Of a DNA stretch of 21,281 bases, positions 7,470 through 15,322 are shown in pieces. Under the pieces are notes generated by a model. That model was not told the DNA's origin. It ran no database searches and was given only the letters and a program-made list of their open reading frames with translations. A program made the position numbers and the translations under genes. Numbering within the stretch: the stretch's first letter is position 1; each line of letters begins with the position of its first letter. The stretch is from an uncultured Sphingomonadales bacterium (GTDB lineage: Bacteria; Pseudomonadota; Alphaproteobacteria; Sphingomonadales; Sphingomonadaceae): positions 1-21,281 of the forward strand of contig CAIKKO010000197.1 in the NCBI GenBank assembly GCA_903828025.1, read 5' to 3'.

Positions 7470-8129
7470 CTACTTGCTGGAAACGGACTTCAGACCACCC
7501 GCGCCGGTGGGCGCCGTGTCGCGGAAGGTCTTGATCGCCTTGCTGCTGCTCATGATCACCGTGGTCCCGTTGCCGCGCGCGCCGTGGACAAGGTCTTCCT
7601 TGTTCGCGACCATCGCGGCCATGTTGCCGTTGATCGCGCAGCCGAAGCCGGGCGAGGTGGCGTTGTTGACCTTGATGTCGATCTTGTCCGACCAGTCCGG
7701 GCAGCCCGGGACGCTGGCTTCGGTGCGCATGATCACGACACGCGCGGTGCCGGCGGTGATTGCGCCTTCGGTTACGGGGGCGGTATCGGCGAGCAGCATG
7801 CCGTAGCGGCCGGCCACCGCTTCGACCGCGCTGCGGGTCTGATCGGAATCGAGCGGATCGTCGATCGAGATGCGGTCACCATAGCCCAGATCCAGCGCCT
7901 CGAGCCATCCGGCGAGGCGGCGCTGTTCCGAGACGGCAAGGCCGCCGCCGGGCAGGGTGGACACGTCGAACACGAAGTTGTTGCGCTGCACGACCGGCTG
8001 GTGAACGCTTTCGAGGCCGCGGTTCATATCCGCGCGGGGCGCGTTGCACGCCGCGAGCGGGAGGGCCAGCACACCGGCGAGCAGGAGAACCCGGGCGGTG
8101 CCATGCTTGCGGGGAACACGGATGGACAT
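7470..8129 (-). CDS. cpaD: Tad pilus assembly lipoprotein CpaD
   Basis: 219 residues beginning with a lipoprotein signal peptide. There is a basic start, a hydrophobic stretch, and a lipobox LAAC with the modified Cys at 28. The rest matches CpaD, a small outer-membrane lipoprotein thought to assist the CpaC secretin. The ATG at 8129 has AGGGA 7 nt upstream and gives a standard signal peptide. An in-frame GTG at 8147 overlaps the cpaC stop and would add six residues; it is less likely. The gene lies between cpaC and cpaE in the usual order. Confidence 0.88.
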   Translation of the reverse strand: MSIRVPRKHGTARVLLLAGVLALPLAACNAPRADMNRGLESVHQPVVQRNNFVFDVSTLPGGGLAVSEQRRLAGWLEALDLGYGDRISIDDPLDSDQTRSAVEAVAGRYGMLLADTAPVTEGAITAGTARVVIMRTEASVPGCPDWSDKIDIKVNNATSPGFGCAINGNMAAMVANKEDLVHGARGNGTTVIMSSSKAIKTFRDTAPTGAGGLKSVSSK

Positions 8130-8143
8130 GACTGGTCCCTTTC

Positions 8144-9772
8144 TCACTGGAGGCTGAAGCCGGGCGCGGCATCGGCGGCGCTGGCCTGACGGTTCTTGGA
8201 AGGACGCGCGGCGGGCTTCGGTGCGGCGGCTGGAGCGACCGAAGCGGCAGCCGCGAACGCATCCACCGCCGGGGTATCGGCCGCGCCGATCTTGGGGCCG
8301 CTCGATTGCACCGTGCCGGGCTTTTCGGTCGGCTTGGGACGGTCACTGCCGGTCTGGCCGTCGGTTTCGAGATGGCCGAGCAGCTGTTGCAACGCGGTGG
8401 ACGACTTGTAGCCGTCGGTCGGCAGCTTGATCTCGCTCGCGTCGACCGGGTTCACCAGATAGGGCGTGATGACGATGACCAGTTCGGTTTCGCCCTTCTT
8501 GAAGGCGGTCGAGCGGAACAGCGAACCGAGGATCGGCACGTCGCCCGCGCCGGGCATCTTGGTGATCGTGTCCTGCGCCGAATTGCGCAGCAGGCCCGCG
8601 ATCATGAAGCTCTGGCCCGAGCCCAGCTCGACAGTCGTCTCGGCGCTGCGCACCGTCAGCGCGGGCACCGGGGTGTTGTTGGTGATGATCGCGCCGTCCG
8701 ACGACAGTTCGGAAACCTCGGGGCGCACGCGCAGCGAGATGCGGCCGTTGGCGAGCACGGTGGGGGTGTAGGCCAGGCTGACGCCATACTTCTTGAACTC
8801 GATCGAGGTCGCGCCGAGCCCGGTGGACACGGGAATCGGGTATTCGCCGCCCGCGAGGAAGTTGGCGGTTTCGCCCGAAAGCGCGGTCAGGTTCGGTTCG
8901 GCCAGCGAAGTGACGAGGCCGATGGTCTCACCCAGATCGAGCGCGCCGAGGATGTTTAGCCCGAACAGCTTGCCCATGCCCGCGATGGTCTGTACCCCGG
9001 ACAGCGGCGTGACGACCGTGCCGTCGGTCAGCACGTCGGTCTTGGTGGTCGGATCGTAGGCATAGCCCTGCACTTTGGTGCCAATGCCCAGCGGCAGATG
9101 CGGATCGGTGTTGATGGTCGAACCAATCGCGCGGCCCTGGCCCAGGCCGAACTTGAAGCCGCCGGTGCCGTCGATGGTGGTGAGGTTGGTGCCGATCTGG
9201 CGGACCAGCGAGCGGTTCACTTCGGCGAACTTCACATGCAGGTTGACCTGCAGCGGGGTCGCCATCTTGAGGCGGCTGATCACGTTGGTCCGGTCATCGA
9301 CGAACGCCTTGACGAGACGCTCGGCTTCGGCGGCATCCTCGGGCGCGGCGACCGTGCCTGTCAGGAGCACGGTGTTGTTCATCGTCGAGGTCTGGATCTT
9401 CGCTTCGGGCATCGCCAGCTTGAGCATCTGCTCGATGCTGTCGAGATTGGTGCCGACGCGGACATTGGCCGACCAGATCACGTCACCGGCGGAATTGCTG
9501 GCATAGATCGTCGTCTCGCCGCCCGATTTGCCGAAGACAAACAGCTGGTTGGTCGATTTGACCTGCACATCGGCAATCGAGTCGTTGGCGACGAACACAT
9601 CGACCATCTTGCCGGGCAGCGTGACGAGCTGGCCGCGACCGATCGAGATCGCGATGCTGCGCGCCGGGCTGGTGACCGTCTGGGCCGAGGCGGCACCGGG
9701 GGCAGCCATAAGCGCCAGCGGGATCGCCAGTGCGGCAAGGGGAAGCAGCGTGGAAGCGAGACGGGCCTTCAT
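8144..9772 (-). CDS. cpaC: Tad pilus outer-membrane secretin CpaC (RcpA)
   Basis: 542 residues. A Sec signal peptide occupies residues 1-30, with a likely cut after ASA. An N-terminal pilus/secretin N domain follows, with RSIAISIGRGQLVTLPG and VFVANDSIADVQV. A BON-like segment lies at about 105-165 (NNTVLLTGTVAAPEDAAEAE), and the secretin domain occupies roughly 230-450. The last 65 or so residues are Ala/Pro/Lys-rich and low in complexity. The protein forms the outer-membrane channel for the Flp pilus. The ATG at 9772 (AAAGG 8 nt upstream, start of the signal peptide) is preferred over an ATG at 9826, which would add 18 non-signal residues but lies right at the cpaB stop. Confidence 0.92.
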   Translation of the reverse strand: MKARLASTLLPLAALAIPLALMAAPGAASAQTVTSPARSIAISIGRGQLVTLPGKMVDVFVANDSIADVQVKSTNQLFVFGKSGGETTIYASNSAGDVIWSANVRVGTNLDSIEQMLKLAMPEAKIQTSTMNNTVLLTGTVAAPEDAAEAERLVKAFVDDRTNVISRLKMATPLQVNLHVKFAEVNRSLVRQIGTNLTTIDGTGGFKFGLGQGRAIGSTINTDPHLPLGIGTKVQGYAYDPTTKTDVLTDGTVVTPLSGVQTIAGMGKLFGLNILGALDLGETIGLVTSLAEPNLTALSGETANFLAGGEYPIPVSTGLGATSIEFKKYGVSLAYTPTVLANGRISLRVRPEVSELSSDGAIITNNTPVPALTVRSAETTVELGSGQSFMIAGLLRNSAQDTITKMPGAGDVPILGSLFRSTAFKKGETELVIVITPYLVNPVDASEIKLPTDGYKSSTALQQLLGHLETDGQTGSDRPKPTEKPGTVQSSGPKIGAADTPAVDAFAAAASVAPAAAPKPAARPSKNRQASAADAAPGFSLQ

Positions 9773-9827
9773 AGTGGTGCCTTTCGCGGGCGCAGTATGA
9801 GCGTCGATGGGTGCGGAACGGGGCATC

Positions 9828-10895
9828 TCAGTGGCTCCCCACCGTAACGTCCTGGGTGTCCTTGCCGCGGGTCACGTGGACCACTGGGCCGGGGGTGAAC
9901 AGCGCGCGGCCGGCCGGGGTCAGCATGCCGCCGGGCATCCCGCCGGGCATGCCAGTCGGCAGCCGGGGGATCGCCGAGGTGATCGCCTTGGCCATGGCTC
10001 CGGCAAAGGACGCCGCATCGGTCGGGCCCGCATTCTTGGGCTGGAAGCGCGAGACATCGCCGCCAGTGGTGAAGCTGTTGCTGCTCGATTCGATCGGCTT
10101 GGACATCGCCTGCTGGATGATCTTTTCCTCATCCGCCTTGCTGGTGCCGGTCGGAATCTTGATCTGGCCCATGGCGATGGCCTGATCGAGCTCGCTCGAA
10201 TTGTCGGCCAGCGAGCGCAGCGAGAGGCTGATCGTGCCGATGGTCTGCGCCACCGCGATCTTTTCCGCGAGCTTGGGAGTTGCCTCGACCGTGACGGTGC
10301 TGAAGGTTTTGACGCGGGTCTTGCCCTCGACCGTATCCTGTTCGGTCGACTGGTCGGTGGCGAGCACGCGCAAGTTGCGCATGATGGTCTCGGCGGCCTT
10401 GAGCGGCTGCCCGATACCCTTGACGGTCTGCGTGAGCACGAGGTCGATGTGGTCACCCGGGAACACGAAGCCAGCCACAGCGGTACGCGCGCTCACCGGA
10501 ATGGTGACAGCGCGCATGCCCGGCCCGAGCGCGGCGGCGAGGAAGCCGCGGTCGCCGGGGGCGACGAGGCTGCCCACGGTCAAAGGTTCGCCCGCCGTGA
10601 TCGGATGGCGCACCACAGTGCCGAGCAGCTTCGACATGTCGGTCTTGTCTTCGACGAAGTAGACGTCCTGAACGAGGTCTTTGGGCCAGGGCTGATAGCC
10701 CATGGCATCCGCCGTGATGATCGTGCCCGCCGGAAGCGCGCGATTGGCCACGAGCACCTTGGCGCCCAGTGGCACTTTCGCTGCGGCCACTGCCTGCGGC
10801 GATCCTGCGCCGGCAAACAGGCTCCTGGCAGCAAAGGCCGTGCCGATCGCCACGATCAGCGCCCCTACCAGCAGCAACAGCTTCTTCCTGTCCAT
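9828..10895 (-). CDS. cpaB: Tad pilus assembly protein CpaB (RcpC)
   Basis: 355 residues. An N-terminal membrane anchor or uncleaved signal occupies about 4-25 (LLLLVGALIVAIGTAFAARSLF). A SAF domain spans about 40-105, with VLVANRALPAGTIITADAMG typical of CpaB. The RcpC domain follows, with VTIPVSARTAVAGFVFPGDHIDLVLTQ-type sequence. The protein is periplasmic and associates with the secretin. Near the C-terminus is a short MPGG repeat (GMPGGMPGGM). The ATG at 10895 is preceded by AGGA. It lies 59 nt after the cpaA stop, a larger gap than elsewhere in the operon, so a secondary promoter cannot be excluded. Confidence 0.92.
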   Translation of the reverse strand: MDRKKLLLLVGALIVAIGTAFAARSLFAGAGSPQAVAAAKVPLGAKVLVANRALPAGTIITADAMGYQPWPKDLVQDVYFVEDKTDMSKLLGTVVRHPITAGEPLTVGSLVAPGDRGFLAAALGPGMRAVTIPVSARTAVAGFVFPGDHIDLVLTQTVKGIGQPLKAAETIMRNLRVLATDQSTEQDTVEGKTRVKTFSTVTVEATPKLAEKIAVAQTIGTISLSLRSLADNSSELDQAIAMGQIKIPTGTSKADEEKIIQQAMSKPIESSSNSFTTGGDVSRFQPKNAGPTDAASFAGAMAKAITSAIPRLPTGMPGGMPGGMLTPAGRALFTPGPVVHVTRGKDTQDVTVGSH

Positions 10896-10954
10896 GGCTT
10901 CAATCCTGCGGTTTGATCCGCCCGCATGCTTCGGGCAAATGGGTTAAAATTGAC

Positions 10955-11455
10955 CTAGCTCGTGGCGAGTGCGTGAAGCGCCAGCCAATCGGTGGTGGCG
11001 ATGATCCAGAGTCCGGCGCCCGCAATCGCGATGCCGTAGGGAATTTTGAGCCGGTCCTTGCGGCGGCGGGTGATGTGCCACATGCTCAGCACGATGGTCA
11101 GGACCCCGCCCGCCAGCGCCATGATCACGAGCAGCTTGAGGAACAGCGCCCCCGGCAGCCACAGCGCCAGCGCGGTGAGCAGCTTGACATCGCCGCCCCC
11201 CATCGCCTTGAGCGCGAACAGGCCGGCGAGCACGAAGAAGGTGACAACGGCGATGGCGAGCTGGATCGCGACACCCGGCCACAAGGTCAGCCCGGTCGCC
11301 CACCAGAACAGCGGTGCGCCCGCAGCCACGGCAGCGTTCAGCCAGTTGTCGATCTGGCGGCGGCGGATATCGGTGAAGGCTGCAACCAGCAGTGCGATTG
11401 CCAAGGCCCCGACCAGTCCGTAAACGATGAATGTTCCCTGCATGGGTGTGCTCAT
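10955..11455 (-). CDS. cpaA: Prepilin peptidase CpaA (TadV), type IV leader peptidase family
   Basis: 166 residues, the short form of A24-family prepilin peptidases without the cysteine-rich methylase part. It is a polytopic membrane protein with about five hydrophobic segments. The two catalytic aspartates are present: Asp29 in FTDIRRRQIDNW, and Asp89 in the GGGDVK motif (consensus GxGDxK). It removes the leader from Flp prepilin and TadE/F pseudopilins, none of which are encoded in this window. It is the first gene of the Tad operon. The ATG at 11455 is used; an ATG at 11443 and a TTG at 11464 are alternatives, and none has a strong ribosome-binding site. Confidence 0.9.
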   Translation of the reverse strand: MSTPMQGTFIVYGLVGALAIALLVAAFTDIRRRQIDNWLNAAVAAGAPLFWWATGLTLWPGVAIQLAIAVVTFFVLAGLFALKAMGGGDVKLLTALALWLPGALFLKLLVIMALAGGVLTIVLSMWHITRRRKDRLKIPYGIAIAGAGLWIIATTDWLALHALATS

Positions 11456-11470
11456 ACGGGACAATCACTT

Positions 11471-11488
11471 ACCAAACGGTAACCAAAC
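11471..11488. promoter_or_regulatory. Direct repeat upstream of cpaA; possible operator
   Basis: ACCAAAC occurs at 11471-11477 and again at 11482-11488, an 11-bp period that puts both copies on the same face of the helix. It lies 16 nt upstream of the cpaA start, in the roughly 100-nt gap shared with the divergent hydrolase gene. It may bind a regulator of either transcript. I could not assign clear promoter boxes in this gap. Confidence 0.35.
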
Positions 11489-11557
11489 CGGCGGCGATGA
11501 TCCGGGCCTGTCCGGATGCTGCAAAAAGACCGGATGCCGGAACAAAGGGATCGCGCG

Positions 11558-12511
11558 ATGGCAGCTGTGTTCGACAGACGGGCAATACCGCAGGCGGCAC
11601 AGGAAAGCCGCTGGGCGCTGCCCGATGGCCACCTGATCCGCCGGATCGCGTTCCCCTCCGCGCGAGGCAAACCGCCGCGCGGCTCGCTGCTGTTCATGCC
11701 GGGGCGCGGTGACTTTTATGAGAAGTATCTGGAATCGCTGGCATACTGGGCGGGCGAGGGCTGGCATGTCAGCGCGGCGGACTGGCGCGGGCAGGGCGCA
11801 TCGGGCCGGATGACGCCCGATCCCATGGTCGGCGACATCGCTGATTTTTCCATCTGGATCGCCGATCTGGCCGCACTGTGGCGTGATTTTGTGGCGAACA
11901 CTCCGCCGCCGCACGTGCTGGTGGGCCATTCGATGGGCGGGCATCTGGTGCTGCGCGCGGTCGCCGAACGCGCCGTCACGCCCGCCGCGCTGGTGCTGAG
12001 CGCCCCGATGCTCGGATTCGTTTCGCCGATTCCGCAGACCGTTCAGCATCTGTTTGCGCGGCTCATGTGCCGGATCGGGAACCCCGCGCGCATGGCTTGG
12101 CCGGTGAGCGAGAAGCCCGGCTCGCCGCTCGACAAGCGCGCCACGCTGCTCACCCACGATCCGGACCGCTATGCGGATGAGGGCTGGTGGCGCGCGGCGC
12201 GGCCCGAACTGGAGATCGGCCCCGCCAGCTGGCGCTGGGTCGAACGCGCTGCCGCTTCGGTCGAGCGCTTGCGCGCGCCCGGTGTGCTGGAGGCCGTGAC
12301 CACCCCCGTGCTGCTGCTTGCAGCGCAGCACGATGCGCTGGTGGCCTGGCCCGCGATCGAACGCGCCGCCGCGCGGCTGCCCCGCGCCGAACTGGTCGCC
12401 TGGGGGGGCGAGGCGCGCCACGAAGTGCTGCGCGAGGTGGACGGCGTGCGCGATGCGGCCATGGCCGCAATCGACAGCTTCCTCGATCGCATGGCGGTTC
12501 AGCCTGCATGA
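11558..12511 (+). CDS. Alpha/beta hydrolase, monoacylglycerol lipase/lysophospholipase type
   Basis: 317 residues, Hydrolase_4 (serine aminopeptidase S33/PldB-like) family. The catalytic triad is visible: Ser125 in GHSMGG (123-128), Asp259 in AAQHDALV, and His288 in EARHEVLRE, with its Glu neighbour typical of these lipases. There is no signal peptide, so it should be cytosolic. Likely substrates are lysophospholipids, monoacylglycerols or other carboxyl esters. The ATG at 11558 is preceded by AAAGGGA at 7 nt; upstream in-frame ATGs at 11516 and 11534 lack such a site. Its stop overlaps the start of the next gene (ATGA), indicating a two-gene operon with the flavoprotein. Why a lipase-like enzyme is paired with an amino acid dehydrogenase is unclear. 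Confidence 0.87.
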   Translation: MAAVFDRRAIPQAAQESRWALPDGHLIRRIAFPSARGKPPRGSLLFMPGRGDFYEKYLESLAYWAGEGWHVSAADWRGQGASGRMTPDPMVGDIADFSIWIADLAALWRDFVANTPPPHVLVGHSMGGHLVLRAVAERAVTPAALVLSAPMLGFVSPIPQTVQHLFARLMCRIGNPARMAWPVSEKPGSPLDKRATLLTHDPDRYADEGWWRAARPELEIGPASWRWVERAAASVERLRAPGVLEAVTTPVLLLAAQHDALVAWPAIERAAARLPRAELVAWGGEARHEVLREVDGVRDAAMAAIDSFLDRMAVQPA

Positions 12512-13599
12512 CCGAGAGCTATGACGTTGCGATCATCGGCGCGGGCATGGCCGGTGCCAGCCTTGCCGCCGAATGCGCGCCCCATGCGCGCGTGCTGCTG
12601 GTCGAAGCGGAGGATACGCCCGGCTATCACACCACCGGGCGCTCGGCCGCGTTCTGGGAAGAGGCCTATGGCGGCCCCGGCGTCTATCCGCTGACCGCCG
12701 CTTCGGGCGCGTTCCTGCGCGATGCGGGCTACCTGGCCCCGCGCGGCGCGATGACCATCGGGCGCGCGCAGGATCGCCCCCGGATCGAGGCCATCGTCGC
12801 GCGCTTTGCCGCGCTCGGTGTCGATATCCGCCTGATCGAACGCGCCGCAGTTGCGGGCCACGTGCCGGGTGTGCGGGCGGACTGGTGCGTCGGCACCTGG
12901 GCACCGAACTGCGCCGATATCGACGTCGGCGCGCTCCATGCGCATTACCTCGCCGCCGGACGGCGTGCGGGCACCATCGTGCGGGTGCGCGCGCGGGTCG
13001 AGGGTATTGCGCGCGGCAGTGCGGATTGGCGGATCAGTTGGACGGGGGGCGAAGCGTGCGCGCCGCTGCTGGTGAATGCTGCCGGGGCCTGGGCCGATCC
13101 GGTCGCGGTCATGGCCGGGGCCGCGCCGCTCGGCATAACCCCGCTGCGCCGCACGATTGCGCAGCTGCGCGTCGCGCCCGCGCCGCCCTCCGATCTGCCG
13201 CTGACGTTCGGGATCGACGAGGACTTCTATTTCAAGCCGCAAGCCGGGCGGCTGTGGCTTTCCCCGCACGACGAAATCCCCGATGTGCCGCGCGACGCCG
13301 CGCCCGAGGAGCTGGATGTGGCCGTGGCCATCGACCGGATGGAGCAAGTGGTCGATTGGACAATCGAGGCGGTCGAGCATAGCTGGGCGGGCCTGCGCAG
13401 CTTCGCGCCCGACCGGCTGCCGGTTTACGGCTTCGATCCGGTGCGGCCGGGTCTGTTCTGGTTTGCCGGGCAGGGCGGCTTCGGCATCCAGACCGCACCC
13501 GCCGCCGCCCGGCTCGGCGCGCAGTTGCTGCTGGGCCTGCCGCGCGATGCGATGACCGAGGGGCTGGACGCGGCGTGCTATGCGCCGGACCGGTTCTAA
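12508..13599 (+). CDS. FAD-dependent oxidoreductase, D-amino acid (D-arginine) dehydrogenase-like
   Basis: 363 residues, DAO family. The FAD-binding GxGxxG is at 11-16 (GAGMAG) with Glu33 for the ribose. PGYHTTGRSAA at 38-48, ADIDVGALH at 136-144, LVNAAGAWAD at 188-197, GLRSF at 295-299 and QGGFGIQT near the end follow the pattern of Pseudomonas D-arginine dehydrogenase (DauA). By recall-based alignment the substrate carboxylate ligands are kept (Tyr54, Tyr241, Arg214 or Arg215, Arg297). The glutamate that binds the cationic side chain (DauA Glu87) is Ala81, and DauA His48 is Phe49. Oxidation of a non-cationic D-amino or imino acid is therefore more likely than D-arginine. The start ATG overlaps the hydrolase stop. 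A much longer in-frame upstream extension is only GC-rich read-through of the hydrolase region. Confidence 0.85.
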   Translation: MTESYDVAIIGAGMAGASLAAECAPHARVLLVEAEDTPGYHTTGRSAAFWEEAYGGPGVYPLTAASGAFLRDAGYLAPRGAMTIGRAQDRPRIEAIVARFAALGVDIRLIERAAVAGHVPGVRADWCVGTWAPNCADIDVGALHAHYLAAGRRAGTIVRVRARVEGIARGSADWRISWTGGEACAPLLVNAAGAWADPVAVMAGAAPLGITPLRRTIAQLRVAPAPPSDLPLTFGIDEDFYFKPQAGRLWLSPHDEIPDVPRDAAPEELDVAVAIDRMEQVVDWTIEAVEHSWAGLRSFAPDRLPVYGFDPVRPGLFWFAGQGGFGIQTAPAAARLGAQLLLGLPRDAMTEGLDAACYAPDRF

Positions 13600-13626
13600 T
13601 AGGGACTACCCCGGAGGCGCGGGCGT

Positions 13627-13632
13627 GCTAGA
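13627..13632 (+). promoter_or_regulatory. Possible -10 element of the DUF1508 gene
   Basis: GCTAGA at 13627-13632, followed by C, lies 41 nt before the ATG and resembles -10 elements common in this group. No convincing -35 box is seen 16-18 nt upstream. Confidence 0.25.
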
Positions 13633-13673
13633 CAGTCAGCCGGGACTGCATTTGCACCAAGGGAGACGCCGAA

Positions 13674-13859
13674 ATGGCCCACCGCTTCGAAATCCGCAAG
13701 AACAAGGCCGGCGAATTTGTCGCCTACTTCGTCCACAATTCCGAATCGATCTTCTGGACCGAAGGCTACAAATCGAAGGCCAGCGCCAAGAACGCCATCG
13801 AATCGATCCTGAAGAACGGCCCCGAAGCCGAAGTGGTCGATACGACGACCGCCGACTGA
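13674..13859 (+). CDS. DUF1508 (YegP-like) family small protein
   Basis: 61 residues. It carries one copy of the YegP/DUF1508 repeat: RFEIRKNKAGEFVAYFVHNSESIFWTEGY-like strands followed by the helix with KASAKNAIESILKNG. Enterobacterial YegP has two such repeats, so this is the single-repeat form frequent in alphaproteobacteria. The domain folds as a small alpha/beta unit of unknown function. The ATG is preceded by AAGGGAGA (13659-13666) at 7 nt. It is monocistronic: it starts 74 nt after the flavoprotein stop and ends at a strong terminator. Expression as an abundant small protein is plausible but not shown. Confidence 0.85.
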   Translation: MAHRFEIRKNKAGEFVAYFVHNSESIFWTEGYKSKASAKNAIESILKNGPEAEVVDTTTAD

Positions 13860-13874
13860 GTGCCCCTCTCCCAA

Positions 13875-13903
13875 CCCTCTCCCCTGAAGGGGAGAGGGCT
13901 TTA
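13875..13903. terminator. Bidirectional terminator between the DUF1508 gene and rnhA
   Basis: A perfect 10-bp stem, CCCTCTCCCC (13875-13884) and GGGGAGAGGG (13889-13898), with loop TGAA, is followed by CTTTA on the plus strand. It lies 15 nt after the DUF1508 stop and directly beyond the convergent rnhA stop, so it can serve both transcripts. Confidence 0.75.
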
Positions 13904-14332
13904 GGCCGCTACCGCTGCGTCGCTGGCCAGTTTGTCCACCCGCTCGTTTTCCGGGTGGCCGTCGTGGCCTTTGACCCAGACCCATTCGATCTGGTGCGGG
14001 CGCGCGGCGGCGAGCAGGTCGCGCCACAAGTCCTCGTTCTTGACCGGCTTGTTGTCGGCGGTTTTCCAGCCCTTTTTCTGCCAGCCGAACACCCATTTGG
14101 TGATCCCGTCGAGCACGTATTTGCTGTCGGTGTGGAGCGTTACCTTGCAGGGCTGAGTCAGCGCCTGAAGGCCCCTGATCGCACCCATCAGCTCCATGCG
14201 GTTGTTGGTGGTGAGCTTTTCGGAGCCTGACAGCTCCTTCTCCACCTCGCCCATGCGCAGCAGCGCGCCCCAGCCGCCTCTGCCGGGATTGCCCTTGCAC
14301 GCCCCGTCGGTGAAAATCAGCACATGCTTCAC
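13901..14332 (-). CDS. rnhA: Ribonuclease HI
   Basis: 143 residues, usual length for bacterial RNase HI, which degrades the RNA of RNA-DNA hybrids in the cytosol. All active-site residues are present: Asp9 in FTDGACKGNPG, Glu47 in NNRMEL, Asp69 in HTDSKY, His123 in KGHDGHPENERVD and Asp133. The basic protrusion with KWVFGWQKKGWKTADNKPVKN is intact. The GTG at 14332 overlaps the thrB stop (GTGA) and places the FTDGA strand right at the N-terminus, as expected. A longer open frame up to 14437 is just the end of thrB in another frame. It is third in the ispH-thrB-rnhA operon, an arrangement common in alphaproteobacteria. Confidence 0.95.
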   Translation of the reverse strand: MKHVLIFTDGACKGNPGRGGWGALLRMGEVEKELSGSEKLTTNNRMELMGAIRGLQALTQPCKVTLHTDSKYVLDGITKWVFGWQKKGWKTADNKPVKNEDLWRDLLAAARPHQIEWVWVKGHDGHPENERVDKLASDAAVAA

Positions 14333-15312
14333 GCGAAAATGTCCGGGTTGGCAGCGTAATAGGTCAGCCGCCGTGCGGGGGCCATCGGGTCCTTGGGCGT
14401 GACGAGCGCACCCGCCGGGGTGTTGAGCCAGTCCCACGCGCGGCTCATGGCAAAGCGCATCGCCGCGCCTTGCGCCAGCAGCGGCAGCGCGGCGCGCTCG
14501 GCCGGGCTGAGCGGGCGGACGCTTTCGTAGCCTGCGATCAGTGCCTGCGAGACATCGGCGCGGAAGCTGTTGTCATCGGCAAAGCACCACGCGACGTGGG
14601 TGACGGCAAGATCGTAGGCAATGATGTCGTTGCAGGCGAAGTAGAAGTCGATCAGCCCGGTGACCTGATCGCCCAGCATCAGCACGTTGTCCGGAAACAG
14701 ATCGGCGTGGATCACCCCGGTGGGCAGGTCCGTGGGCCATGCGGCGGCAAGGCGCGGCAGGTCGGTGGCGACGATGGCCGCCAGCGCCGGGTCTATTGTG
14801 GCGAGGCCCTCCGGTCCGCAGGCCTCGGCCAGCCGCTGCCATTCGGCCACGCCCATGCCATTGGCGCGGCTGCCCGGAAAATCGGCGGCGGCCAGGTGCA
14901 AGTGCGCGAGTTCGGCCCCCACCGCGCGGGCCTGTTCCGGCGTAGGCGTGCTGACCGTGACGCCGGGGAGAAACTCGATCAGCGCGAGCGCCTTGTCTTC
15001 TCCGGTCGGGCCGGGCCGGGTGAGGAACAGCGCTCCCTCGCGGTCGTGGATCGTGCGCGGCACCGGGCAGCCCTTGGCCGCGAGGTGATCGAGCAGCGTG
15101 AGGAAATAGGGCAAGTCCGCCAGCTCGATGCGAAATTCGTACATCGTGAGGATGAAGCGCGCGCCGGTTCCGTCGCCGCCCGTCGTCTCCAGCAGCCAGT
15201 TGCTGTTGGACACACCCTCGGCAATGCCCTTGGCCGAAACCAGCGTGCCGACATCGAAACGGGTGATCAGCGCGGCCATCTCTTCCGCGCCGAGGTGGGT
15301 ATACACGGCCAT
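14329..15312 (-). CDS. thrB: Homoserine kinase (APH-fold type)
   Basis: 327 residues. This is the aminoglycoside-phosphotransferase-like homoserine kinase found in alphaproteobacteria and pseudomonads, not the GHMP type of E. coli. It makes O-phosphohomoserine for threonine synthesis. The catalytic loop IHADLFPDNV is at about 201-210, and the metal-binding Asp is in the IDFYFACND stretch at 221-229. The N-terminus YTHLGAEEMAALITRFDVG is typical for ThrB of this kind. The ATG at 15312 lies 10 nt after the ispH stop, and its stop overlaps the rnhA start, so all three are co-transcribed. Confidence 0.93.
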   Translation of the reverse strand: MAVYTHLGAEEMAALITRFDVGTLVSAKGIAEGVSNSNWLLETTGGDGTGARFILTMYEFRIELADLPYFLTLLDHLAAKGCPVPRTIHDREGALFLTRPGPTGEDKALALIEFLPGVTVSTPTPEQARAVGAELAHLHLAAADFPGSRANGMGVAEWQRLAEACGPEGLATIDPALAAIVATDLPRLAAAWPTDLPTGVIHADLFPDNVLMLGDQVTGLIDFYFACNDIIAYDLAVTHVAWCFADDNSFRADVSQALIAGYESVRPLSPAERAALPLLAQGAAMRFAMSRAWDWLNTPAGALVTPKDPMAPARRLTYYAANPDIFA

Positions 15313-15322
15313 GGCGCAGCGC

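Noticed and set aside
11501..11516. TCCGG/CCGGA inverted repeat upstream of the hydrolase gene
   Set aside because: Only 5 bp per arm and GC-rich, so it is likely to arise by chance in this composition.
12187..12507. N-terminal extension of the flavoprotein through the hydrolase gene
   Set aside because: It overlaps the hydrolase catalytic region in another frame and precedes the FAD-binding strand that must begin the fold at 12508.
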